Origin: Planctomycetes bacterium GWF2_41_51
GTDB taxonomy: Bacteria; Planctomycetota; Phycisphaerae; Sedimentisphaerales; UBA12454
Assembly: GCA_001825665.1 (NCBI GenBank)
Contig: MHXZ01000119.1
Span: 1-60,154, forward strand
Direction: 5' to 3'
DNA: 60,154 bases
The translations under genes and the position numbers were made by a program. The notes under the pieces were generated by a model. The model worked only from the letters and a program-made list of their open reading frames with translations, was not told the DNA's origin and ran no database searches. Each line of letters begins with the position of its first letter. Position 1 is the stretch's first letter. This document shows, one piece after another, positions 35,037 through 44,436 of the stretch.

Positions 35037-36818
35037 TCAATGAGCCTTTTTATATCGAGCAATGAGTAACATTACCAATCCGGCCATGAAAATCATTAGT
35101 CCAGTTAACAAAATCGCAAAACGATCGAGCCAACGATTGGTGAAAAATAATAAAACCAATATTCCAACACCAGCAACCAGCGAAAGAATACCTACGATCA
35201 TAAAATGTTGCATTGCCCCTGAACCGGATGACTCCTTATCAACATCTATTGGTTTGTTCATAATATTATAAAACTCATCAACCTTTTGTTGGTACTCTTC
35301 CGAATTTTTTTTCCAAACAAATCGAGTTACAAAAAATAGTGCTGTTGAGACTCCTATTGTACCAAAAACTCGCAAGGCGAATGGCCATTCGTAATGTAAG
35401 TCAAAACTATTTATTCCAAAAAATCTCAAATATTCGCAGATGATACAGCTTTCTTTATTGCTAAAAAAGATATAGTGCTCTGTTAAAAAACTAAACAAAA
35501 TTCCTCCAAGCGTAGAAATGATAGCTGCATTTCGTGAGGTCTTTTTAACCCAGTAAATCAACACAAACGGGACCGCAACAGGAAGACCAATACTAGCCAA
35601 AAGAAAAAGCATTAAGTCAAAAAGTGCAAATTCTTTTTGTTTTGCAAAAAATGATGCCAAGACTATCACACAGAAGCCTAATAATATGTTAATTATTCTT
35701 GCAGCATTAAATTGCTCTCTTTCACTTGCCTTTGGACGAAACAATGGTTTATAAAGATTCATGGATATAAGCGCAGCATTTTGATTAATAGCAGCATCCA
35801 TACTGGAAAGAGTCGCAACAAAAATCATCATAATTAATAAGCCCGCCAGTCCCTTTGGTAGAACTTCCAGGCCAATTAACACATAAGCTGCATCCTGAGG
35901 ATGTGAAAGTTGAGGTACGATTTTTCCAATATCAGGAAATAAATAAGTCGCTGCTATTGGAGGAAAAAACCAGATAATCGGACCAATAAAAAACAAAAGA
36001 GCAGCGGTCAAAGCTGCTTTACGAGCACTAAGCCCATCTTTAACAGCAAGAAATCGAGGCGCATATTGAATTGAATTGAAAATCAAAAAGATTTGAAAAA
36101 AATAGGCAACCACCCATATCACATTATGTTGCTCGGAAAATAACTTTAATTTCTCGGGATCGACCTTTGTAACAAAATCTTGCAATCCTCCAATTTTGAT
36201 AAGTGTGAGAATCGAAATCACTATGCTCAAAACCAACAAAACTAAAGAATGAAGAAAATCTGCGGTCATTATTCCCCAAGAACCACTTAAGGTTGAATAA
36301 ATAAGCACAACAATTCCGGAAATAACTATGGTAACCTGTATGGGGATACCAAATGCTACTGAAACAAATGTCGCTAATCCAACTAACCATATCGCCCCAC
36401 CAAAAAGCATCGTCGGAACCTGAATCCATAAAAAGAATTGCTCCGTGGCCCTTCCAAATCTGCTTCTAACAATTTCAAGATAAGATATTTTTCTGGTTTG
36501 ACGACATTTAGCAGCAACAAAAAATGCGCAAAAAATAAAGGCAATCACATTAAATAAAAAGAGGAGAATAATTACAATACCGTTATTGTAAGCAAATCCC
36601 GCTGCTCCTGTGAAAGTCCAGGCACTGAATGACATCATAAAACAGCTTGCTCCTGCCATCCACCAAGGGATATTATTGCCTCCAATATAATAGTCTTTAA
36701 CATTGCTAACCTTTTTTTTAAGAATAAATCCCACACTGATTAACAGTACTAAATAACCAATCATTATATAGTAATCAGCAAAGGTAAAATCATATATATA
36801 TTTTGAAGATTGTTCCAT
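35037..36818 (-). CDS. Sodium/solute symporter (SSS family)
   Basis: The 593-residue membrane protein begins DFTFADYYIMIGYLVLLISV and has VSNVKDYYIGGNNIPWWMAG, an SSS hallmark for the first loop. About 13-14 membrane segments follow, with SWTFTGAAGFAYNNG and FVATLSSMDAAINQNAA near the sodium-site helix. It lacks the charged insert of the other two SSS proteins in this half of the window, so it is a separate subfamily and probably carries a different sugar. It lies in the middle of the operon between the alginate-lyase-like gene at 36940 and DUF2264. Confidence 0.88.
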   Translation of the reverse strand: MEQSSKYIYDFTFADYYIMIGYLVLLISVGFILKKKVSNVKDYYIGGNNIPWWMAGASCFMMSFSAWTFTGAAGFAYNNGIVIILLFLFNVIAFIFCAFFVAAKCRQTRKISYLEIVRSRFGRATEQFFLWIQVPTMLFGGAIWLVGLATFVSVAFGIPIQVTIVISGIVVLIYSTLSGSWGIMTADFLHSLVLLVLSIVISILTLIKIGGLQDFVTKVDPEKLKLFSEQHNVIWVVAYFFQIFLIFNSIQYAPRFLAVKDGLSARKAALTAALLFFIGPIIWFFPPIAATYLFPDIGKIVPQLSHPQDAAYVLIGLEVLPKGLAGLLIMMIFVATLSSMDAAINQNAALISMNLYKPLFRPKASEREQFNAARIINILLGFCVIVLASFFAKQKEFALFDLMLFLLASIGLPVAVPFVLIYWVKKTSRNAAIISTLGGILFSFLTEHYIFFSNKESCIICEYLRFFGINSFDLHYEWPFALRVFGTIGVSTALFFVTRFVWKKNSEEYQQKVDEFYNIMNKPIDVDKESSGSGAMQHFMIVGILSLVAGVGILVLLFFTNRWLDRFAILLTGLMIFMAGLVMLLIARYKKAH

Positions 36819-36939
36819 TTAACAAAAAACTTTCTAAATTAAATCTACGATCATCTTTTTATCACGAATGATGTTTATATCTCAATTATCGCCAACTCTT
36901 TTTATTCAGCATCAAAAGTTTTCTTAATTAAATTACTGC

Positions 36940-38193
36940 TCATTTGCAATTAATTGGCTGGCCAAAATAAAGCCCAGGTCGTCCCAATATCCAAATCTCA
37001 TGTCTTGTGCGATCCATCGAACAAAGCAGCATTTGAATCGACTTATTTGCAGGATAATGCTTGAATCCCAGTTCATAAACCGAAGGATCGTCCCCGCCTT
37101 CTCCGATACGTTCTTTTTCGCCAATATAAAAACCATCCTTTAAATTATCATCTTTTAGACGATAAAAATCCGCATAGAAATCAAAACACAATTCAAGATT
37201 TTCTCCTGTTGGTGCTATATAACTAAAAACATCTACGCCATTTTGATACGCAATTTCAGCGGAGGTTGTCATCAATAAAAGTGTCAAACCGCAATATTGT
37301 AATCCGCGATTTGGTTTTGTTACATAACCTTTGTATTGCCCGCCAATTTTAAAATGCCGGTATCGATCAATTATTTCACCATCATGCACCTTAAATTGGG
37401 CTGGTTCACGATAATATGGTTTTTGATTTTTCATTAATATACATCCTTCAATTACGTCTAATACATCTCGAGGATTTTCATTCGAATCAAGTGCATACCG
37501 AATAAGTTTTTCATCGCCAAGAGCATAAGCGATTGCTAATGTTCCCATAGCATCTGCCGCAATGTGATTTTGATAATACTGCTTATCGAAAAAATCATTA
37601 TCCTTCCAGCGTTTCGCTCCTGTTTCGATATGAGTTAATAATAAACGAAACCATTTTTCGACAGCTTTTTTTTGCTCCGATGTGAATTTTGGATAGTTGT
37701 ATAATAAATCGTATGTCCAAATAAAAGGAAGAGCGGATCTGGCAACTTCCATACCCGTATTCGGGTACTCTACTTCAGGATCGAAAGTCGAAGAAGGCAG
37801 AGGTTCATTTTGAGCCCATCCTGTCAGCATTTCTAAAGATTTCACTGAATAGATTTCATCGCCACTAATCCAATATGCCATTGCTAAATCTCGTGCATAA
37901 CCACTGTCTTTTGTACACGCTTCGAAAAATTTGAACGAATTCGGCCCAACATATGGCCCCGCTTTTCGATTAGTTTTTATCTGCTGTTGAAGATGTTGCT
38001 CAAGATTTTTCCAAGTGTTAAACCATGGTTCTTCTTTTTTCATTACACGTTGCTTAATCAGTGACAGGTCGTTTTGTTTTAATAAAAGACGAGGGTGGCT
38101 GGGATTTAGAGGAGGAATTTCGATTCTATCTGAAGCAATAACCACATTTGCAGCTAAAAACGAGCCAATTAAAATAATGATAGAGAATCTCAT
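36940..38193 (-). CDS. Exported alginate-lyase-like protein, catalytic domain only
   Basis: The 417-residue protein has a signal peptide (MRFSIIILIGSFLAANVVIA) and the same motif series as its paralogues: FFEACTKDSGYARDLAMAYW, DKQYYQNHIAADAMG, DSNENPRDVLDV, GEIIDRYRHF and APTGENLELCFDFYADFY. The family comprises (alpha/alpha)-toroid polyuronate lyases in which the His of QNH and nearby Tyr/Arg are probable active-site residues. It has no LamG or dockerin-like extension, so it is probably periplasmic. AAAAGGA precedes ATG. It is the first gene of the seven-gene minus-strand block that ends at 25.7 kb. Confidence 0.83.
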   Translation of the reverse strand: MRFSIIILIGSFLAANVVIASDRIEIPPLNPSHPRLLLKQNDLSLIKQRVMKKEEPWFNTWKNLEQHLQQQIKTNRKAGPYVGPNSFKFFEACTKDSGYARDLAMAYWISGDEIYSVKSLEMLTGWAQNEPLPSSTFDPEVEYPNTGMEVARSALPFIWTYDLLYNYPKFTSEQKKAVEKWFRLLLTHIETGAKRWKDNDFFDKQYYQNHIAADAMGTLAIAYALGDEKLIRYALDSNENPRDVLDVIEGCILMKNQKPYYREPAQFKVHDGEIIDRYRHFKIGGQYKGYVTKPNRGLQYCGLTLLLMTTSAEIAYQNGVDVFSYIAPTGENLELCFDFYADFYRLKDDNLKDGFYIGEKERIGEGGDDPSVYELGFKHYPANKSIQMLLCSMDRTRHEIWILGRPGLYFGQPINCK

Positions 38194-38325
38194 AAGATAT
38201 CCTTTTCTTTTATTGATAAATATTTATTTCCTTATCTTGTGCATTTTTCTAAGTATAGACTTCTTAATTGTAACTCCATTTTTTTAGTAATTAGGTATGA
38301 TAGAATTCAATTTTCAGTCGCCATT

Positions 38326-38361
38326 AAGACTTTATCTCCGGATATCCGGAGATAAAGTCTT
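38326..38361. terminator. Perfect 36-bp palindrome between two units
   Basis: The sequence is self-complementary over 36 bases, with half-site AAGACTTTATCTCCGGAT. It lies about 48 bases past the stop of the LamG gene at 38409 and 130 bases before the start of the lyase-like gene. It could form an 18-bp hairpin acting as terminator, or be a symmetric binding site. No T-run follows on the minus strand. Confidence 0.5.
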
Positions 38362-38408
38362 CTGTTTTGAATAAACTTTTTATTTTACTTCTATGTAGAT
38401 AAATTTCT

Positions 38409-39977
38409 TTATATACTAACGCATCCAACACCCTGCGGATCAGTGCATTTCATCCAGGACTCTGCAATAATTGCCAAATCCTTGAAATCGACCTTACAAT
38501 CGTAATTAAGGTCAGAAGCAACGAAACCCCAAGCGCCACACCATTCGTCAAATTCAGTCAGTTTGATATTTTTCAATTGACCATACATAAATCGGCCGGA
38601 AGCATTCCATTTAGCACCCATAAACAAGTTACCGTAAATGGCCGGATTCAGACCTCGCTCGAGGCCTCCGCCCATCAAATCATCTATAATCCCATCAACA
38701 CTTATATAGGCGCGACTTTTATCAACCCAACAAGAAACGTGGTACCACTTACCCTCTTCAATTATGTATTCCGATCGCGGAGTACGAGCAGTAAGAACAC
38801 CATTTAGATTGGTAAACGCCGGAAACATAAGGCGGTACTTGCCGGCATAGAGTCCTGTTCCGGGTTCAGTCCTAACTTCTATGCAATCTGGAACATGCAG
38901 GATTGTCTGACTGGAATCGCTAAAAAAAAGATTCATCGGCTTATAATCGAAATCAATTTGGAAAGATGTTCGATTTTCAAATATTTCAGGAATGTAAGCC
39001 ATTTGAAGACCTGTAAAATCGAGCATATCATCATATGCTCCGGGATTGTCAAGGAAAGCAAGATTGCCTTGCACCCATTTACCTAATACGACATCTCCAT
39101 TTGCGTCTGCGAGTACAGACCGGTTTTCTCTGACTGTGTTATTTGGATTAATAAAATCAACCGGTACATTTACATCTTTATTTGTCAATGTGCTGCTAAG
39201 CATCGGCCAATCGCCTATTAGAGGAGCTTCATATTTTTTTACAGATATATTGTCGATAGTACCAGAAAAATAGCTTTCTCCGCCATTCCATTTTGATCCA
39301 AGATGCAAATGCGGGTTAGCTGGTAAAAGCATTCCACCATCCAGCTTTGCCGAACCAGAGACAACGGAGTCCAATTCGATACTAGCAGAATCTTCTTTAA
39401 CAGATATTTTCACATGATGATTTGCACCTGTCGTAACAGTCCAATTTGATGAAGCCATATGCTGAACGATTACATTGTCGACTATTGTAGAACAATAAAA
39501 ATCTAATCGAGCCTTACCTTCATTTGAGCTGCCAACTTCTCCAGGTTCAATCCTCACTTCCCATCCGCCTGCCGTTCCCAGTATAATCGCAGCCTGCGAA
39601 ATATTATTTGTTGTAAAATCAAATTCAACTTCGACCGAATGAACTCCATACACGGCATTTTCAATATAAGCATTTTCTGCACCGGAGAATACAAGGTGTC
39701 CTCCTGTCAAAGAAGGCGCTGACCCTGCTGTGCCGATTATAAAAGTTCCAAATATTATATCTCCGTTACTATCAGGAAGATAATTTCGTGATTCAGAAGC
39801 AAAAAAAGCAGCGGTGCAAGGATCATTTTCAAGCACACTTACTGTTTTTAACGAAGTTGTTCCTGACATATCCCAAGCACCGACTAATACTTCCTGTGTA
39901 AATGCAGCCGATGCAAACGCAGGTAAAAAGAAGATGACCACTAATAAGACCAATGTTAATATTTTCAAATTTTTCAT
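38409..39977 (-). CDS. Exported protein with two LamG domains and dockerin-like tail
   Basis: The start at 39977 follows GGAG and gives the signal peptide MKNLKILTLVLLVVIFFLPA. Two LamG-type domains (about 25-250 and 255-480) each start with a hydrophobic strand and contain HVKISVKEDSASIELDS or WYHVSCWVDKSRAYISVDG. The end reads CGAWGFVASDLNYDCKVDF then KDLAIIAESWMKCTD, the CGxWGY-type linker plus one EF-hand. There is no catalytic motif. It is the last gene of the exported-protein set that runs down from 42.8 kb. Confidence 0.8.
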   Translation of the reverse strand: MKNLKILTLVLLVVIFFLPAFASAAFTQEVLVGAWDMSGTTSLKTVSVLENDPCTAAFFASESRNYLPDSNGDIIFGTFIIGTAGSAPSLTGGHLVFSGAENAYIENAVYGVHSVEVEFDFTTNNISQAAIILGTAGGWEVRIEPGEVGSSNEGKARLDFYCSTIVDNVIVQHMASSNWTVTTGANHHVKISVKEDSASIELDSVVSGSAKLDGGMLLPANPHLHLGSKWNGGESYFSGTIDNISVKKYEAPLIGDWPMLSSTLTNKDVNVPVDFINPNNTVRENRSVLADANGDVVLGKWVQGNLAFLDNPGAYDDMLDFTGLQMAYIPEIFENRTSFQIDFDYKPMNLFFSDSSQTILHVPDCIEVRTEPGTGLYAGKYRLMFPAFTNLNGVLTARTPRSEYIIEEGKWYHVSCWVDKSRAYISVDGIIDDLMGGGLERGLNPAIYGNLFMGAKWNASGRFMYGQLKNIKLTEFDEWCGAWGFVASDLNYDCKVDFKDLAIIAESWMKCTDPQGVGCVSI

Positions 39978-40023
39978 TGTAAAACTCCACATAAATGATT
40001 TTATTTATAATTTGAATATTTAC

Positions 40024-40965
40024 TTACAGAGCATTAATACAGCCTTCACCGGTAGGGTTGGTACATGTAAGCCACTGCTCTGCGAACAAAGCAATGTCTT
40101 TGAAATCAACTACACAATCTGTATTGAAGTCGGTATTTAGATATCCCCAATCTCCGCAAGAGGGATCTAAAGAATATAATTTAACATTATCAATATTAGC
40201 TCTAGTCCAACGGTTAGCTCCATCCCAACGAGCACCAATTGTCAAGCCGCTATATGTCACATCCGGATTTGCAGGTGGATTAAGTGTTCCAGCCAATGGT
40301 ATTGAAAAGGCAACTTCTGAATTCAATTTCAAATAAAAGATTCCGCTTTCAAGCCAGCATTCGAGATGGTTCCAATTCACACAATCTACCGTATACCCCG
40401 TCGAAGTAGTTACCGAACTTGTCCCATCCGCTTTCCAGCAATATGCTTGAGCCTTAATCCTAGCTGCATTCGCATCAGTTATAAGGCGTATAGAAAACCT
40501 GTTATAACCACCATCAACTATATCAGTTGTCCCATTTGCACCCCAATTACTCGGAGGATCATTTATCTTAAAGTCAAACTCAACTCGAAAAGCCTGGCTA
40601 ATTTGATTAAGAACCCTAGGAACAAATGAACAGTCATGTTGTGTTCCGATGTATATCAAGCATTTATCACCGGCAAGTCCGGAAGCTCCTGCACCATCGT
40701 CTGACTGTGTAGGATAAGATGCAGAACCTTGTCCTTGTTTTGGGCCTCCAAACACTAAATCACCAACCGGGTTTTCAATCACATTGCGAGTTTCACTCAC
40801 GAAACCGCCGTTTGGCCAACTTGTAGTTGCACCAACATTCACTGTTTTCGATAAAATACTTCCGTTCATATTCCATTCCCCGACAAGCGTCTGACCTGCA
40901 TTAAGCATAGTATAAGAGAATGACAAAATGATCGTTAAAATAACCAGAATTTTTTTCTTTTTCAT
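40024..40965 (-). CDS. Exported LamG protein with dockerin-like tail
   Basis: The 313-residue protein has a signal peptide (ILVILTIILSFSYTMLNAGQ) and one LamG-type domain with VEFDFKINDPPSNWG and NWNHLECWLESGIFYLKLN. It ends CGDWGYLNTDFNTDCVVDF and KDIALFAEQWLTCTN, a close match to the tail of the gene downstream. GTGAGG precedes ATG. It lies between the pseudopilin gene and the two-LamG gene, spaced 58 and 47 bases, so the three are likely one transcript. A binding or surface-anchoring role is inferred. Confidence 0.8.
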   Translation of the reverse strand: MKKKKILVILTIILSFSYTMLNAGQTLVGEWNMNGSILSKTVNVGATTSWPNGGFVSETRNVIENPVGDLVFGGPKQGQGSASYPTQSDDGAGASGLAGDKCLIYIGTQHDCSFVPRVLNQISQAFRVEFDFKINDPPSNWGANGTTDIVDGGYNRFSIRLITDANAARIKAQAYCWKADGTSSVTTSTGYTVDCVNWNHLECWLESGIFYLKLNSEVAFSIPLAGTLNPPANPDVTYSGLTIGARWDGANRWTRANIDNVKLYSLDPSCGDWGYLNTDFNTDCVVDFKDIALFAEQWLTCTNPTGEGCINAL

Positions 40966-41038
40966 TTTTTACCTCACACCTTAAATAGTAAAATTTATTT
41001 TTAACACCTTGAAATTTTGGCTTTTTAAAATATTAAAT

Positions 41039-41896
41039 TCATGGTCCTGCTCTTGGAGGTTTTCTTTTTGGGTGGAAATCTGTCCCGATATTATCCCGCC
41101 ATGGCCATAGCCCCATAGTCGCAACATGGAAGTCTCCCATAAGATAATTTGTTTTGCCTTGATGATTTGGAGCTGGTCCTGTTGGTGACCACGTAGTAAC
41201 GTCGCCTTTTTTCCCACCAGTCCACTTGTATTTCTCAAGTGCGTTGGGATGAGGCCCTTTGGCACTTAACCACCAGCAACCAATCGCCCCAGTAGATCTC
41301 TTCATGCCGAATGGGTCATCCGTACTCGTGTCAGCCATAAATGGAAATGTTCCCGGGGATATGATATCTATAAGTTTAGTATATTTCATATCTTCCTTTT
41401 TTTCTCCCGGAATTTTCATCACCGAGCCTACGTTGTCGGCAAAACAATACCCTGTGAAATATTGATTGAGTCCATAAATCCCCGCGGCACCAAGTTCAAC
41501 TAGAGAGGTACCGTCGGTCTTTCCTGTTTTTTTTTGCTCATACGGACATCTAAAGAGACTGAAATCATAAATGCCGCCAGCCTTTGCACCGCCAGTCGGG
41601 TCATCTATTGTATTCGCTTTTCGTTTGTAATGGTACTTCGAAAGCGCCAACATCCAGCGGTTTCCACTTTCACTGCTTGGCGGGATACAGCCATAGTCCT
41701 GGCTATAACAATTCATAATAACACCAATATCCTTTAGATTGGTTTTGCACATAACAGACACCGCCACAGCCCTTGCCTTCTGTAATGCAGGCATAAGGAC
41801 GGCTAAAAGCATCGCGATGATAGAAATAACCACCAACAATTCGACGAGCGTAAAACCGCAATACCTTGATAGTTTTTTAGATTTAGCCCTAACCAT
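41039..41896 (-). CDS. Pseudopilin (prepilin-type N-terminus), second copy
   Basis: The ATG at 41896 follows AAAGGAG. After a longer basic leader (VRAKSKKLSRYC) comes GFTLVELLVVISIIAMLLA, with the prepilin cleavage site and Glu+5, then LMPALQKARAVAVSVMCKTN. The globular part has CYSQDYGCIPPSSESGN and a C-terminal NHQGKTNYLMGDFHVATMG, the H-x-G/GDFHV type end seen in planctomycete pseudopilins. As in the sialidase locus, it neighbours a LamG PEP-CTERM gene. Which secretion or pilus apparatus it belongs to cannot be seen here. Confidence 0.85.
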   Translation of the reverse strand: MVRAKSKKLSRYCGFTLVELLVVISIIAMLLAVLMPALQKARAVAVSVMCKTNLKDIGVIMNCYSQDYGCIPPSSESGNRWMLALSKYHYKRKANTIDDPTGGAKAGGIYDFSLFRCPYEQKKTGKTDGTSLVELGAAGIYGLNQYFTGYCFADNVGSVMKIPGEKKEDMKYTKLIDIISPGTFPFMADTSTDDPFGMKRSTGAIGCWWLSAKGPHPNALEKYKWTGGKKGDVTTWSPTGPAPNHQGKTNYLMGDFHVATMGLWPWRDNIGTDFHPKRKPPRAGP

Positions 41897-42024
41897 ACTA
41901 ATCTCCTTTAACAATATTTTAACTTCAATTTTATCTTTTAATCTGCTCGTACAAAACCATAACTATAAAGCACTCATCCACTTTTTCAGAAAATTCGCTT
42001 TCTAAAAACTCTTTGGGTAATATT

Positions 42025-42843
42025 TTAGTTTTTTCGTCTTAAGAAAGCCAATCCAAGGCCAAGCAAAATCATAGTTGCAGGTTCGGGCACTATTTTTACT
42101 TCGTCAAGCATTCCATCATAGAATCTTCCCTTACTTGGAGAACTGTCCCATCTTGAACCCAAGACTAGTCTTTCATGACCTGCGAGCGGATTTTGAAGAG
42201 TACCAACACTCACACCCAATGGATTGGCCTCTACACCATTTAAGGCAATATGAGCAGAACCATTTAAAACCCAAGCCTCCACATGATCCCATTCGTTAAG
42301 TGAAAAAGAAGTGGAAACAATATTTTTTGTGGGACCTGTGTCATAAATATAGAATATAAGCTCATTTAGGCCGGTTACTGCATTTTGCTGCTGGCGAATT
42401 TCAAAAGTGTTAACAGTCATTGCAAGCGTTGCGACTTTTGCAGTTGCGACATTCATATAAAAGTCTATTTTGAAATTCTGTGGAGCAATCGAGGGCCAAG
42501 CTCCGGGAGCAACTGCTGTTTGGGCTCCTGAAAATACTAAAGCCCTATCGCCGGCGGTACCTGTATGTCCTAATCCATCAGCACTTAAAGCAGGTGAATA
42601 TGTGGAACCACCGGTATTAACACTGCCAAACGCCAAGTCGTGATTACGTCCTGTAACAATAGAATCGTCATCAGCCACAGCGCTACGTGTTTCCAAAGTA
42701 GTACCGGGAGTACCAGCATAAAAATCAACTGTGGTTAGATTATCCATATGCCATAAACTCAAAGTTCCGGATCCGTCAACACTTGCTTGTGCAAATCCGG
42801 CAAACACCGCACAAAACAACATTCCAATAATTTTCTTCTTCAT
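42025..42843 (-). CDS. Exported LamG-like protein with PEP-CTERM tail, second copy
   Basis: The 272-residue protein starts with a signal peptide (MKKKIIGMLFCAVFAGFAQA), holds one LamG-like domain (LWHMDNLTTVDF, KIDFYMNVATAKVATLA, WDHVEAWVLNGSAHIALNG), and ends VPEPATMILLGLGLAFLRRK, a textbook PEP-CTERM signal. Its ribosome site is GGAGGAATGAG. Two matches to the TGmAA-N4-TTkCA motif lie 69-119 bases upstream, so it is probably under the LacI regulator at 45.6 kb. It parallels the protein at 21261-22097. Confidence 0.83.
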   Translation of the reverse strand: MKKKIIGMLFCAVFAGFAQASVDGSGTLSLWHMDNLTTVDFYAGTPGTTLETRSAVADDDSIVTGRNHDLAFGSVNTGGSTYSPALSADGLGHTGTAGDRALVFSGAQTAVAPGAWPSIAPQNFKIDFYMNVATAKVATLAMTVNTFEIRQQQNAVTGLNELIFYIYDTGPTKNIVSTSFSLNEWDHVEAWVLNGSAHIALNGVEANPLGVSVGTLQNPLAGHERLVLGSRWDSSPSKGRFYDGMLDEVKIVPEPATMILLGLGLAFLRRKN

Positions 42844-42911
42844 CTCATTCCTCCGAAAAAAGGATTAACAGTTAAGCGATATCAACAACGACATCGCAAT
42901 ATTCCAACCCC

Positions 42912-42925
42912 TGAAAGGCTTTTCA
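42912..42925. promoter_or_regulatory. Candidate LacI operator 1
   Basis: TGAAAGGCTTTTCA is a near-perfect palindrome matching the shared motif TGmAA-N4-TTkCA, located 69 bases upstream of the LamG PEP-CTERM start. Confidence 0.5.
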
Positions 42926-42948
42926 CCAAAGAATAAAAAAGCATCTTT

Positions 42949-42962
42949 TGCAAGGCCTTTCA
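42949..42962. promoter_or_regulatory. Candidate LacI operator 2
   Basis: TGCAAGGCCTTTCA is the second copy upstream of the same gene, 37 bases from the first. Its reverse complement, TGAAAGGCCTTGCA, differs by one base from the site at 53231. Confidence 0.55.
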
Positions 42963-43053
42963 TAGATATCATTACCTTAGCTGATTGTCAATATTTTTTT
43001 AAAATTTTTATAAAATTTTGCTTTATTACGGATATTGTTTTATTTTTTATTCT

Positions 43054-44436
43054 TCAATCTGATATCTTAACGTCGCCTTCTTGACAGCTATCAGCGAATG
43101 GTACAGAGCAATTAAGCCAACTTTGTACAAGGTATGTCAAATCCTGAAAATTAACTTTACAATCATGATTAATATCTGCTGAAACTCTTCCTTCCCAGCA
43201 AAGGGGCTGACCATATATCAAAACCATATCTCCTAAACTCTCATCTAACTGAGCTAAAGAAATAGAAACCCTATTTATGGACCCCAAAAGTTCTGCGATT
43301 TCCACATTGTGAGGATAACGTTTAAAAGCAAGCTCGAAAAAATTAGTCGGATCTCCGGCAATTCCAATTCTCCATGATTCATCATGTCCATTAGAGAAAT
43401 AATAACCGCCTTTAATGGAAGCATCCTTGAGGCGATGAAAATCAGCTAAAAATGTCATCGGTAGCTCAAGATTTTCCCCTGTTGGTGCAGTATAACTGTA
43501 AAAATCAAGTCCGTTATGAAATGCCATTTCAGCAGAGAAAGTTAACAACCGCGTCGTTAAGTGAGAATATTGCAGCCCTTTTTCTGGACCTGTTTTATGT
43601 CGGTACCTATCATAAATTTCACCTTTTTGTACCGGCCAAATGTCCGGTGAATAGTCCCTGATACAAGGCGTGTCTTCGGGCATAAAAATAGCTTCTCTAA
43701 TCAATTCAACAAGATCCCGCGGATTATCTGGATGGTCGATTGCAAATTGCGCGAGATTTACATCTCCTATGGCATAGCCAATAGCTAACAATCCCATCGT
43801 ATGCGCAACAACATGGTTTTGGTAATATTGTTTAGTATAATAATCGTTATCCTCCCAATTCTGAATACAGTCCTTAATTACTGATTCAAGTATTCGCAGC
43901 CATGATTCAAAATTGTTCTTAATTTGAGGAGTCATTGCAGGGTGATTATAGAGTAGGTCATAAGTCCATATCATTCCAAGTGTAAATCTCGCCACCAACA
44001 ATCCATTTTCGGATGTTATTGCAAAATTTAAAGCCGGCGTAGGATTAGCTGTAGCCCATGCATTTAAATAACTAATTGCTTTTTGTGCATAGGTATCAGG
44101 ACCTCCAAGATAATACATCAATGCTAAATCTCTCGCTCTTTCACTATCAATTTTAGTTCTCGGATAAAATACTTGAATATCATTACCTGTATAGGGAGAA
44201 GGCGAGCCGGCATAAGCAATACTCACGCGATTCGAGAATGACACCATACAGCTGTACCAAGGTTGTTGCCTACCAACAATTCTGGCGTTCATTGTCTGCA
44301 ACTCCGCATTGTTCATCAATAATCGCGGATGAGGATTTGTTATAGGACCAACAATTATTTGTGCTTTGCAATATCTCGAAAACAGGAGCGTTCCAACAAT
44401 CAAGGCCCATATATACAGTTTATCTATTTTTTTCAT
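43054..44436 (-). CDS. Exported alginate-lyase-like protein with dockerin-like tail
   Basis: The ATG at 44436 overlaps the stop of the upstream LamG gene (CTATGA), so the two are translationally coupled. The signal peptide is MKKIDKLYIWALIVGTLLF. The catalytic part shows ERARDLALMYYLGG, TKQYYQNHVVAHTMG, DHPDNPRDLVEL, GEIYDRYRH and APTGENLELPMTFLADFH, closely parallel to the genes at 27.9 and 36.9 kb. It lacks LamG and ends CWEGRVSADINHDCKVNF with QDLTYLVQSWLNC. The coupled upstream protein supplies a LamG module instead, so the pair may do as two chains what the 27.9 kb protein does as one. Confidence 0.83.
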   Translation of the reverse strand: MKKIDKLYIWALIVGTLLFSRYCKAQIIVGPITNPHPRLLMNNAELQTMNARIVGRQQPWYSCMVSFSNRVSIAYAGSPSPYTGNDIQVFYPRTKIDSERARDLALMYYLGGPDTYAQKAISYLNAWATANPTPALNFAITSENGLLVARFTLGMIWTYDLLYNHPAMTPQIKNNFESWLRILESVIKDCIQNWEDNDYYTKQYYQNHVVAHTMGLLAIGYAIGDVNLAQFAIDHPDNPRDLVELIREAIFMPEDTPCIRDYSPDIWPVQKGEIYDRYRHKTGPEKGLQYSHLTTRLLTFSAEMAFHNGLDFYSYTAPTGENLELPMTFLADFHRLKDASIKGGYYFSNGHDESWRIGIAGDPTNFFELAFKRYPHNVEIAELLGSINRVSISLAQLDESLGDMVLIYGQPLCWEGRVSADINHDCKVNFQDLTYLVQSWLNCSVPFADSCQEGDVKISD

